NCBI RefSeq assembly: GCF_001420595.1
Contig: NZ_LJIX01000006.1
Location: 3,767,058 to 3,831,057, forward strand
Direction of reading: 5' to 3'
Source of the DNA: Cytobacillus solani
GTDB taxonomy: Bacteria; Bacillota; Bacilli; Bacillales; Cytobacillaceae
DNA: 64,000 nt
In this document: piece after piece, positions 47,066 to 55,199 of the stretch
Layout: each line of letters starts with the position of its first letter
Numbering within the stretch: position 1 is the stretch's first letter
Position numbers and translations under genes: made by a program
Notes under the pieces: generated by a model
The model's input: the letters and a program-made list of their open reading frames with translations, nothing else
Told to the model about the DNA's origin: nothing
Database searches by the model: none

Positions 47066-48691
47066 TTACTGAATAGGAGATTCGCTCGTATTCGTTTTTG
47101 AATCGAAAACAATCTGTCCGCCGATTACCGTTTGAGCAACCGCTATGTCAGCAATTTCATCTGGAGTCACTTTAAAGATATCTTCTTCTAAAATAGTGAA
47201 ATCGGCTAAAAAGCCTTCCTTTATTACACCTCGATCATTTTCATGACTGGCAGCGTAAGCACTGCCTTTTGTAAATAAGCAAACTGCTTCATAAATTGTT
47301 AAAGCTTCACTTTGATAATAAACTTTTTTCTCAGGATCATTGATATTCGTCCTTGTTACTGCAGCATGAATGCCTAAGAACGGGTTTAATGGTTCGATCG
47401 GGGCATCTGATCCTCCCGCACAAGGTGGCCCTTCATTAAGCAATGTTTTCCAAGCATAACAATAATTCATATGCTCCTCTCCAATACGATCGATAACCCA
47501 TGGAAAATCTGAAGCAAGAAATCTTGGCTGAATGTCAAGAATAAGGGGTAAGTTCTTCGATCGGTCAATTAGTTCTTTCCTCAGAATCTGAGCATGGATG
47601 AGCCGGTCTCTTCCTTCCCCGGTTATAGGATACTTTTCGATTGCGTTCAGTGCCATTTCGAACGCCAAGTCTCCAATGGCATGGATGGCAACTGGCAGCT
47701 TGAATTCCCTTGCCTTTTTTATAAGGTCATCCAATTGCTGCTGTGATAAAATGGCTATTCCTGATGTAGACGGATCATCTGCATAGGGGTGACTTAGCAA
47801 TGCCGTTCTACCACCTAATGCTCCATCAGCAAAAATTTTCATTGCTCCGAATTCAATCCAGTCATCGCCGCTTAAAAAGTGCTGCCCCGCATTTTTCATT
47901 TCATCAACAACCTCATGATGGACAAGAAGATGTGCACGGAATAGCTTGCCCTCTTCCTCAATCACTTGCTTGAAAGCACGGAAAGTCTTTTCATAGCCTC
48001 CATAGTAATTTAAGTCTTCCGTATGTGCACCTATGAATCCAAGTTTATAGGCATCTTTTATTGCTGCACGAAGAGCTTTTTTTAAATAGGCTTCAGATAC
48101 CTCAGGAAGTACATCAAATACCAATTCCTGCGCCTGATCCTTTAACAATCCATTTGGCTTGCCTAACTCATCCTTTTCAATGACACCACCAGGAGGATTT
48201 TCTGTATTTTCGTTAATGGAAGCAGCCTTTAAAGCAAGTGAATTAACAACAAGAGCATGGCGGCAAACCCGTTTTAATATAACAGGATGATCAGGCACCA
48301 GGCCATCTAACTCCGCTGCAACAATAGGATCGGATTTCTTCCATAAGTTTTCATTCCAGCCTTCGCCTATTAGCCATTCACCCTCTTCAAGAGATTCTGC
48401 ATATTGCTGCACTGCTTGAAAAACCGATTCCTTCGAAAGACAGTTAGACAAATCCAAGCGAATTAACCTTTCTCCATGCCCAATTAAATGCATATGACTA
48501 TCAGTAAATCCCGGAAGCATTGTTCGCCCTTGTAAATCCATCCTGCTCACAATTTCATTTCCATACTTTTCCTCAAGGGATTGAATCGATCCAATCTCTA
48601 CAATTTTGTCTGCACACGTAAAGACGGCTTCTACTTGATGATTTGCTTCTTGCAGTGTATAAATATTTCCCCCATACCATAAAGTTCCCAA
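47066..48691 (-). CDS. ytcJ: Amidohydrolase family protein YtcJ
   Basis: 541 residues of the amidohydrolase-3 family. The metal-binding motif DSHMHLIGHG, later His residues (AHTEDLNYYGG, AIHAIGDLAFEMA) and the C-terminal Asp (GGSDAPIEPLNPFLGI) are present. The substrate is unknown. The start is TTG 48691, seven bases after GAGGGAGG; the ORF open to 48709 includes that site. It follows ytcI on the same strand, but a terminator lies between them. Confidence 0.9.
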   Translation of the reverse strand: MGTLWYGGNIYTLQEANHQVEAVFTCADKIVEIGSIQSLEEKYGNEIVSRMDLQGRTMLPGFTDSHMHLIGHGERLIRLDLSNCLSKESVFQAVQQYAESLEEGEWLIGEGWNENLWKKSDPIVAAELDGLVPDHPVILKRVCRHALVVNSLALKAASINENTENPPGGVIEKDELGKPNGLLKDQAQELVFDVLPEVSEAYLKKALRAAIKDAYKLGFIGAHTEDLNYYGGYEKTFRAFKQVIEEEGKLFRAHLLVHHEVVDEMKNAGQHFLSGDDWIEFGAMKIFADGALGGRTALLSHPYADDPSTSGIAILSQQQLDDLIKKAREFKLPVAIHAIGDLAFEMALNAIEKYPITGEGRDRLIHAQILRKELIDRSKNLPLILDIQPRFLASDFPWVIDRIGEEHMNYCYAWKTLLNEGPPCAGGSDAPIEPLNPFLGIHAAVTRTNINDPEKKVYYQSEALTIYEAVCLFTKGSAYAASHENDRGVIKEGFLADFTILEEDIFKVTPDEIADIAVAQTVIGGQIVFDSKTNTSESPIQ

Positions 48692-48729
48692 AGAAAATTC
48701 CTCCCTCAATTCTTCATTTTTATCATATC

Positions 48730-48757
48730 AAAAATGCAGGCGATTACACGCCTGCAT
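48730..48757 (-). terminator. Terminator of ytcI
   Basis: ATGCAGGCG/CGCCTGCAT arms (48734-48742 with 48749-48757), followed by TTTTG on the minus strand. Confidence 0.8.
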
Positions 48758-48770
48758 CCATATGCCTCTT

Positions 48771-50357
48771 TTATTTTTGCGCAGCTGTTTCCATTTCCTT
48801 TTTCCTAAGCTCTACCCGACGAATTTTCCCTGAAGTAGTCTTTGGCAGCTCAGCTAAAAATTCAATTTTGCGTGGATATTTATATGGGGCAGTAAGCTCC
48901 TTGACATGATCCTGAAGATTCTTTATCAAATCAGGATCCTTTTCATCCACGCCTTCACGCAATACTACAAAAGCTTTAACAATGTAGCCGCGCACTTCGT
49001 CTGGACTTGCAACAACTGCACATTCCTTAACTGAAGGATGCTTAACAAGGGCATCTTCCACTTCAAACGGGCCAATCGTATAGCCTGAACTGATGATAAT
49101 ATCATCACCCCTCCCTTCAAACCAGAAGTAGCCCTCCTCATCCATTTTCGCTTTGTCTCCTGTTACATAATAATCCCCACGGAATTGCATCGCCGTTCTT
49201 TCCGGATCTTTGTAGTAGTTTTTAAATAAAGCTGGTGTTTCGATATGTACAGCGATATCACCTACAACATTAACGCTACACGGTTTTCCATCTTCGTTAA
49301 TAATTTCCACACGATTACCAGGGGTTGGTTTCCCCATTGAACCAGACTTCAGTGCCATTCCTTTTGTCACACCAACAAGCAAAGTATTTTCCGTTTGTCC
49401 ATAGCCATCGCGAACATCTACATTAAAGTTTTTCTTAAAAATATCGATAACCTCACGATTCAACGGTTCACCCGCTGATACAGCACTGCGAAGATTAGGA
49501 AGATTGTATTCATGGAGATTGTCCGCTTTAGCCATTATGCGGTACTCTGTCGGTGTACAGCATAGAACATTTACATTGTAATCTCCTAAAAGCTGTAAAT
49601 ATTTTTCCGGCTCGAATTTGCCATTATACACGAATCCAGTTGCTCCCGAACCAAGAACAGATAGGAATGGACTCCATATCCACTTTTGCCATCCTGGCCC
49701 TGCCGTTGCCCAAACGGTATCACCCTCTTCAATACATAACCAGTTTGGCGCGGCTGTACGAAGATGTGCAAAAGCCCAACCATGAGTATGCACGACTCCT
49801 TTTGGGTTTCCTGTTGTACCTGACGTATAAGAAAGAAACGCCATGTCCTCTTGGTTCGTATCTGCAATTGAAAATTCATTAGACGCATGATCCATCTCAC
49901 TATTTAAATCGATCCAATTCTCTGATTGGCCGCCGATAACGAATTTCGGCAAAGATTCAGCCTCTTCTATTTGTGAAAATTGGTTTACATAAGGATAATA
50001 ACTGACAATCCCCTTTACATCTCCATGTGTAATTCGATACTGAAGATCTTTTGAGCGGAGCATTTCTGAGCTTGGAATAACAACTAATCCTGCCTTAAGA
50101 GCAGCAATATATGCCTGATAAGCTTCAATTAATCGCGGAACGATAACAAGAACGACATCCCCTTTTTCTAAACCATATTTCGCAAAAACATTGCTAATTT
50201 TATTTGCATTTTTTAATAAATCACTATATGTAACTTCTTTTTTCTCACCCTGTTCATCTTCCCATCTGATTGCCAACCTGCTAGTATCTTCTGCAAACCG
50301 CTCCATTTCAGCAACTAGATTATACTTTTCCGGTGCCAATAGATCTTCTCGTTTCAT
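48771..50357 (-). CDS. ytcI: Acyl-CoA synthetase (AMP-forming), YtcI/AcsA-like
   Basis: 528 residues of the ANL superfamily that activate a carboxylate through an acyl-adenylate. Motifs: YTSGTTGNPKGV (P-loop), DGYGQTE, YVTGDKAKMDEEGYFWFEGR with the conserved Asp, and PKTTSGKIRR carrying the catalytic Lys near the C-terminus. It resembles acetyl- and medium-chain acyl-CoA synthetases; the natural substrate is unclear. The second of two ATGs (50357) has seven-base spacing to AGGGGG; the ORF open to 50399 is not supported. Confidence 0.92.
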   Translation of the reverse strand: MKREDLLAPEKYNLVAEMERFAEDTSRLAIRWEDEQGEKKEVTYSDLLKNANKISNVFAKYGLEKGDVVLVIVPRLIEAYQAYIAALKAGLVVIPSSEMLRSKDLQYRITHGDVKGIVSYYPYVNQFSQIEEAESLPKFVIGGQSENWIDLNSEMDHASNEFSIADTNQEDMAFLSYTSGTTGNPKGVVHTHGWAFAHLRTAAPNWLCIEEGDTVWATAGPGWQKWIWSPFLSVLGSGATGFVYNGKFEPEKYLQLLGDYNVNVLCCTPTEYRIMAKADNLHEYNLPNLRSAVSAGEPLNREVIDIFKKNFNVDVRDGYGQTENTLLVGVTKGMALKSGSMGKPTPGNRVEIINEDGKPCSVNVVGDIAVHIETPALFKNYYKDPERTAMQFRGDYYVTGDKAKMDEEGYFWFEGRGDDIIISSGYTIGPFEVEDALVKHPSVKECAVVASPDEVRGYIVKAFVVLREGVDEKDPDLIKNLQDHVKELTAPYKYPRKIEFLAELPKTTSGKIRRVELRKKEMETAAQK

Positions 50358-50471
50358 CATATCTCCCCCTAAAAGTAAGTCGAACGAATGTCTATACAAA
50401 GATGGTTATCATTAAAAATTATTATACTAAATTATCCAAAAATTTTAAATTATATATTTTCGCATAATACA

Positions 50472-50502
50472 AATAAGGAGCAGGAAGTGAATCCTGCTCC
50501 TT
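50472..50502 (-). terminator. Terminator of sspA
   Basis: AAGGAGCAGGA/TCCTGCTCCTT perfect arms (50475-50485 with 50492-50502), then ATTTGTATT on the minus strand. Confidence 0.85.
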
Positions 50503-50527
50503 GTAGCCATATTATTTATTTTTTAAA

Positions 50528-50734
50528 TTATCGTCCAAAACCAGCCATTTGTTGTTGAGCAGTTTGAACTAAACGCTTCGTAATTTCTCCACCAACTGAA
50601 CCGTTAGCACGAGAAGTAGTATCTGCACCTAAGTTCACGCCGAACTCAGAAGCAATTTCGTATTTCATTTGGTCTAGAGCTTGTTGTACCCCAGGAACTA
50701 AAAGTTGATTTGAGTTGCTGTTGTTGTTTGCCAT
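50528..50734 (-). CDS. sspA: Alpha/beta-type small acid-soluble spore protein
   Basis: A 68-residue SASP that coats and protects spore DNA. Both family signatures are present: [15 protein letters not shown] (containing the GPR protease cleavage region) and [12 protein letters not shown]. The start is ATG 50734, after AAGGAGG; the ORF open to 50776 runs through the sigma-G promoter. Expected forespore expression is supported by that promoter. Confidence 0.97.
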   Translation of the reverse strand: MANNNSNSNQLLVPGVQQALDQMKYEIASEFGVNLGADTTSRANGSVGGEITKRLVQTAQQQMAGFGR

Positions 50735-50758
50735 GTGATGTTCACCTCCTTGTGAGTA

Positions 50759-50789
50759 TAGAATGTGTAAAATCACATGGCCATATTCA
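50759..50789 (-). promoter_or_regulatory. Sigma-G promoter of sspA
   Basis: TGAATA (50784-50789), 18 bases, then CATTCTA (50759-50765) on the minus strand, close to the sigma-G consensus (TGAATA, 17-18, CATNCTA). It lies 25 bases upstream of the start codon. Confidence 0.8.
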
Positions 50790-50844
50790 AATATTTACTG
50801 GTAATTAATGCTTGGAAAACCAGAGCGAGCCAGCGGAAACTTTA

Positions 50845-52050
50845 TTAAAATAAATCTCCAAACCCGTCTTGCTCAGCTGCTTTTGGAGCAATTGCTATTG
50901 TTTCTGTATTTTCAACTGCTTTGCTAATGAGCGGTTCGAACTCAATATAACTTTCAAAGTATTGAACCTTTTCTTTTTTTGGTTTTGTTTTTGGTGATGC
51001 TGGAACAAATACCGTACAGCAATCCTCATAAGGCCGATTAGAAATCTCAAATGTATCAATGGCTCTTGAAATATCAATGATTTCAGATTTATCCATTGTA
51101 ATTAACGGTCTTAAAATAGGCGTATTTGTGACATCATTAATTGCATACATACTTTCAAGTGTTTGGCTGGCAACTTGTCCTAGACTTTCACCAGTAATAA
51201 TTGCCAATCCATCATTTTTTCTTCTAATCTCATCTGTAATACGGAGCATTAACCGTCTTGTCGTCGTCATCGAGTAATTCTCAGGGACCTGCTTCGCGAT
51301 AAGCTGTTGAATTTCAGTAAAAGGAACAATATGAAGTTTAACTGCACCACTTATATTTGCCAGTTTTTCTGTTAAGTCGATCACTTTCTGTTTGGAGCGT
51401 TCACTTGTAAAAGGCGGGCTATAGAAATGGACAGCTTCAATCTCAACCCCTCTTTTCATTGATAAAAATCCTGCAACTGGACTATCAATCCCACCTGATA
51501 ACATAAGCATCCCTTTACCGCTTGAGCCTACTGGAAGACCGCCAGCCCCAGGAATATTTTCACATGAAAAGTAAACAGCTTTTTCTCTAATTTCAATTTG
51601 AAGATTGATATCTGGCTTTTTCACATCTACCTTTAGTTCAGGGATATTTTTCAACAAATGAGCACCAAATATTTGATTGATTTCATTCGTATCTAAATAA
51701 TAGGTTTTATCTGATCTTTTTGTCGTAATTTTGAATGTTTCTCCAGCCTGATGGATCTTTTTAAACAAATCAAGAGCAGCATTTTTCATATTTTCAAGCT
51801 CTTTATCCGTTTTTATTGCTGGACTAAAGGACTGAATACCAAAGACATTCTTCAGCAGCTCAATAATTTCAAGGCCGTTTTCTCCATTTAAAAGAATAAA
51901 CATTCGCTCTCTGTCCGCTTCAATGTTAATCTTTTCAAAGTTTCGTAAAACTCGTTTAATATTCCGTTTTAATTTATGGATAAATACTTTTCGATTTTTT
52001 CCTTTTGTCGATAGTTCTCCATAACGAATAAGAATGCGATCATAATTCAT
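50845..52050 (-). CDS. thiI: tRNA 4-thiouridine synthase ThiI
   Basis: Adenylates uridine 8 of tRNA and inserts sulfur; in many bacteria it also serves thiamine thiazole synthesis. The 401 residues have an N-terminal ferredoxin-like region, a THUMP domain (about 60-165) and a PP-loop ATPase (MLSGGIDSPVAG). There is no C-terminal rhodanese domain, as is usual in Bacillus, so sulfur comes directly from the desulfurase encoded one base upstream. The gene starts one base after nifZ. Confidence 0.96.
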   Translation of the reverse strand: MNYDRILIRYGELSTKGKNRKVFIHKLKRNIKRVLRNFEKINIEADRERMFILLNGENGLEIIELLKNVFGIQSFSPAIKTDKELENMKNAALDLFKKIHQAGETFKITTKRSDKTYYLDTNEINQIFGAHLLKNIPELKVDVKKPDINLQIEIREKAVYFSCENIPGAGGLPVGSSGKGMLMLSGGIDSPVAGFLSMKRGVEIEAVHFYSPPFTSERSKQKVIDLTEKLANISGAVKLHIVPFTEIQQLIAKQVPENYSMTTTRRLMLRITDEIRRKNDGLAIITGESLGQVASQTLESMYAINDVTNTPILRPLITMDKSEIIDISRAIDTFEISNRPYEDCCTVFVPASPKTKPKKEKVQYFESYIEFEPLISKAVENTETIAIAPKAAEQDGFGDLF

Positions 52051-52051
52051 A

Positions 52052-53194
52052 TTAATTCATAACCTTTCTTAGCCTATTTATAGCTTCATTTACCGTTTCA
52101 ATAAACTGGATTGCTTCTTCCATTGTATTCTCATAGGATAGACTCACCCGAATGGAGCTAAGCGCTTCCTCTTCTGGAACTCCCATTGCAAGAAGTGTAC
52201 TGCTTGCCTTTTTTATCTTAGAAGAGCATGCACTCGTCGTTGAGACATAAATTCCCTTTTCCTCAAGTGCATGAACGAACACTTCCGCTTTAAAGCCATG
52301 AATAGAGAAATTTATGATATGTGGTGCACAATGGAGAACTGGCGTATGAATCTTTATCCCATCTATTTTTTCCAATTCTAACCGAATAAAATCCCTTATT
52401 TTCTTCATCTCAGCTACACTGTTTTCCTGATTTAGCAATGTTAATCTTAACGCTTTTGCCATTGCAACGATCCCGGCGACATTTTCGGTCCCGCTTCTTT
52501 GCTGCCACTCTTGTCCTCCGCCAGAAAATAATGGAGAAATCTTTACTCCTTGACGAACAAAAAGTGCACCAGTCCCCTTTAATCCATGAAATTTATGGCC
52601 GGAAAACGTACATAAATCGATTTGGCAATCATGGAATTGAAGAGGCACTTTTCCAATTCCTTGAACATAATCCACATGAAAAATGATTTTTGAATACTGC
52701 TTGATTAGCTGACCAATCTCTTTGATTGGCTGGATAGACCCTGTTTCATTATTCACATGCATAACAGATACTAAAATGGTTTCTTGTGAAATAGCCTTTT
52801 CAATATCAGTTACACTTACTGTCCCATTGCTGTCTACTGGAATATAAGTAATTCGAAATCCAAGTGCTTTTAGCTGTTCCATTGATTCTTTCACTGAAGG
52901 ATGTTCGATTTCTGTCGTTATTATATGACGGCCCCTCCCTCTATACATGAGGGCTGTACCTTTAATAGCAATATTGTTACTCTCAGTTCCCCCAGAAGTG
53001 AAGAGGATTTCTTTTGCTTGCGCCTTTAAAAGCTTAGCGATTTGTTCTCTTGCCTGCGAAAGGAGCTTTTCTGCATCCCCTCCAAGACCATGTAAGGAGG
53101 AGGGATTACCAAAATATTCTGTGGATACTTTGTTAAATGACTCCAATACTTCTCGATATGGTTTGGTTGTTGCACTATTATCCAAGTAGATCAT
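52052..53194 (-). CDS. nifZ: Cysteine desulfurase NifZ/IscS-type
   Basis: A PLP enzyme taking sulfur from cysteine. The 380 residues have the PLP-binding Lys (CTFSGHKFHGLKG), the His in VMHVNNETG, and the catalytic Cys loop (STTSACSSK). Adjacent to thiI with one base between, it is the dedicated sulfur donor for ThiI as in B. subtilis. The start is ATG 53194, after GGAAGGAG; the ORF open to 53227 contains this site. Confidence 0.95.
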   Translation of the reverse strand: MIYLDNSATTKPYREVLESFNKVSTEYFGNPSSLHGLGGDAEKLLSQAREQIAKLLKAQAKEILFTSGGTESNNIAIKGTALMYRGRGRHIITTEIEHPSVKESMEQLKALGFRITYIPVDSNGTVSVTDIEKAISQETILVSVMHVNNETGSIQPIKEIGQLIKQYSKIIFHVDYVQGIGKVPLQFHDCQIDLCTFSGHKFHGLKGTGALFVRQGVKISPLFSGGGQEWQQRSGTENVAGIVAMAKALRLTLLNQENSVAEMKKIRDFIRLELEKIDGIKIHTPVLHCAPHIINFSIHGFKAEVFVHALEEKGIYVSTTSACSSKIKKASSTLLAMGVPEEEALSSIRVSLSYENTMEEAIQFIETVNEAINRLRKVMN

Positions 53195-53551
53195 TGTCTT
53201 CTCCTTCCATACAAAACGTATTGCCAACTTTAAATCATACCATAAATGTTGCAGTAGTTAAATAAGTAAATTCCACAAATACTAGATAATTGAATTGAGA
53301 AATGTTATTTTTATTATTTAATTTTATTCATGCGCATCATTTATTAGGAAAATCACATCAAATAAAAATTCAATAAAACTCTTTATATTCGGGAATAATT
53401 ATACTAGAATAAGCAAGGAAAATTGCCTAGATATTATTATCTCAATATATTTAAAATTAAGACTTTTATAATATTCGACAATTTTTTTAACAACTATGTT
53501 ACTATGTAAAATGTTCAAAATATTTAGGGTACTGATTCAGGGGGATGAAGT
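53195..53551. other. Divergent intergenic region nifZ / brnQ1
   Basis: 357 AT-rich bases. Near nifZ a minus-strand promoter TTAACT-16-TATGAT is likely, with TATGAT at 53234-53239. Near brnQ1 there is a 12/15 match to the CodY box (53510-53524). No ORF or strong hairpin is seen. Confidence 0.45.
53510..53524 (+). promoter_or_regulatory. Candidate CodY box of brnQ1
   Basis: AATGTTCAAAATATT matches 12 of 15 positions of AATTTTCWGAAAATT, 27 bases before the brnQ1 start. Confidence 0.45.
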
Positions 53552-54889
53552 ATGAATACAAATTTATCAGCAAAGCAAATCATGGCCGTTGGGCTCATGT
53601 TATTTGCACTATTTTTCGGAGCAGGAAACATGATTTTCCCTCCATTTCTAGGACAAGATGCAGGTACACATGTGTGGACTGCAATTATTGGATTTTTAAT
53701 CACTGGTGTTGGGCTGCCGCTTTTGGCCATCATCGCGATTGCAAGAGTTGGTGATGTACAAACAATGGCAAGCCGCGTTCATCCAGTATATGGAGTGATC
53801 TTTACAGTTGTCATGTATTTAGTTATTGGACCGCTGTTTGCTATTCCACGTACCGGAACCGTTTCATATGAAATTGGAGTAATTCCGTTTTTATCTGAAA
53901 ACGCTGTCAATAGTCCATTGCCGCTCGCGATATTTTCTGTTGTCTTCTTTGCCATCACAGCATGGCTTGCAATGAATCCAACAAAATTAGTAGATACGAT
54001 TGGAAAAATATTAACACCAGCGCTATTAATTATTTTAGCAGTAATTGTTATTAAGGCACTTATTACACCACTAGGTGATCCACAAGCTCCAACAGGTCCT
54101 TATGTTGATGGTCCTTTCTTTAAAGGATTTGTTGAAGGCTATTTAACGATGGATACGATTGCTGCACTAGTTTTCGGTATTATTGTAATTAGTTCTATTC
54201 AGGGATTAGGGGTTTCAAATAAGAAGTCAATTACAAAGATTTGTGTTCAAGCTGGTTTAATTGCCGCAGCTGGCCTTGCTCTTGTTTATATATCACTAGC
54301 TTATATTGGTTCAACTGCACCAGATGCTATAGGAATTCAAGAAAATGGCGGAGCACTGCTTTCAAAAGCGGCTGACCATTTATTCGGATCATTCGGTTCC
54401 ATTATTCTTGCACTAGCTATTGTATTTGCTTGTTTAACAACGTCAATCGGTCTCGTTTCAGCTTGTGCAACTTATTTTAATAAGCTTATGCCGCGATTTT
54501 CTTATAAAACCATCGTTTTAATTTTCTCAATCTTTAGTATGATTATTGCTAATATCGGCTTAACACAGCTTATTGCTTTTTCTGTTCCAGTATTGGTTAT
54601 TATTTATCCATTAGCGATAGTATTAATCGTTTTATCATTTTTCCATAATTTCTTTAAAGGTTCTTCATTAGTTTATATTGTTGCTTTAATTCCAACCGGC
54701 ATTATTAGCCTTATTGACGGTTTAAAAACTGCAGGATTAAATGTTACTGCTCTAACAGATGCACTAAGCTTCCTTCCGCTATTTGATCAAGGAATCGGCT
54801 GGATTGTACCGGCTATTGCTGGAGCTTTAGTTGGCTATGTTATCGCATTAGCTACTGGTGAATCAAAAAAGACAGTACAATCTAACTGA
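53552..54889 (+). CDS. brnQ: Branched-chain amino acid carrier, BrnQ/BraB (copy 1)
   Basis: A 445-residue LIVCS-family symporter of leucine, isoleucine and valine with about twelve membrane helices. Family motifs: LFFGAGNMIFPP, FLITGVGLPLL, IPRTGTVSYEIG and MNPTKLVDTIGK. AGGGGGATGA precedes the ATG. A second, highly similar gene follows 310 bases downstream in the same orientation, indicating a tandem duplication. A weak CodY-like box upstream suggests control by branched-chain amino acids. Confidence 0.95.
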   Translation: MNTNLSAKQIMAVGLMLFALFFGAGNMIFPPFLGQDAGTHVWTAIIGFLITGVGLPLLAIIAIARVGDVQTMASRVHPVYGVIFTVVMYLVIGPLFAIPRTGTVSYEIGVIPFLSENAVNSPLPLAIFSVVFFAITAWLAMNPTKLVDTIGKILTPALLIILAVIVIKALITPLGDPQAPTGPYVDGPFFKGFVEGYLTMDTIAALVFGIIVISSIQGLGVSNKKSITKICVQAGLIAAAGLALVYISLAYIGSTAPDAIGIQENGGALLSKAADHLFGSFGSIILALAIVFACLTTSIGLVSACATYFNKLMPRFSYKTIVLIFSIFSMIIANIGLTQLIAFSVPVLVIIYPLAIVLIVLSFFHNFFKGSSLVYIVALIPTGIISLIDGLKTAGLNVTALTDALSFLPLFDQGIGWIVPAIAGALVGYVIALATGESKKTVQSN

Positions 54890-54908
54890 TTTAATCACTC
54901 ACAAAATT

Positions 54909-54940
54909 ACAGGGGCAATTCATAAAATTGCTCCTGTTTC
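54909..54940 (+). terminator. Terminator of brnQ1
   Basis: ACAGGGGCAATT/AATTGCTCCTGT arms (54909-54920 with 54926-54937), one G-U pair in the plus-strand RNA, then TTTC. Confidence 0.7.
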
Positions 54941-55086
54941 AAAAAAAAGGAAGTTATTTTTTTTATAATTACAATTTACAGAATCTTCACCTTAATATAT
55001 AATCATAATAATTTTAGTATTCTTAAATAATTTTTTAAAATAAATTGTCACAAAATTTTGTCATTATTTACTTGGAGGAAAAAAGA

Positions 55087-55122
55087 ATGGATGTAAATTT
55101 ATTTAGCGAATTATTTCCTTAA
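55087..55122 (+). CDS. Eleven-codon ORF upstream of brnQ2 (possible leader peptide)
   Basis: ATG at 55087 behind a strong GGAGG (55074-55078) encodes MDVNLFSELFP and a TAA. It has two Leu codons, one Val and two Phe. Its 3' half forms the left arm of a hairpin (55108-55141). The first codons and Shine-Dalgarno resemble the true start of brnQ, so it may instead be a decayed remnant of a duplicated 5' end. Confidence 0.35.
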   Translation: MDVNLFSELFP

Positions 55123-55141
55123 TATAATTAAGAATAATTCT
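55108..55141 (+). other. Hairpin overlapping the leader ORF
   Basis: GAATTATT(TC)CTTAAT pairs with ATTAAGAATAATTC around a 3-4 base loop with a bulge. No long T run follows. Confidence 0.45.
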
Positions 55142-55158
55142 TTCATTATTTCAATCTA

Positions 55159-55173
55159 AATTTTCATAAAATT
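55159..55173 (+). promoter_or_regulatory. CodY box of brnQ2
   Basis: AATTTTCATAAAATT matches 14 of 15 positions of the CodY consensus AATTTTCWGAAAATT, 26 bases upstream of the brnQ2 ATG. Confidence 0.75.
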
Positions 55174-55199
55174 TTGTAAATGCAGCAGGAGGAATAATA

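Larger units (their letters stand above)
54941..55199 (+). other. brnQ2 leader region
   Basis: An AT-rich region holding, in order, an inverted repeat TGTCACAAAATTTTGTCA (about 55046-55063), an 11-codon ORF (55087-55122), a hairpin (55108-55141) and a CodY box (55159-55173). Confidence 0.5.
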
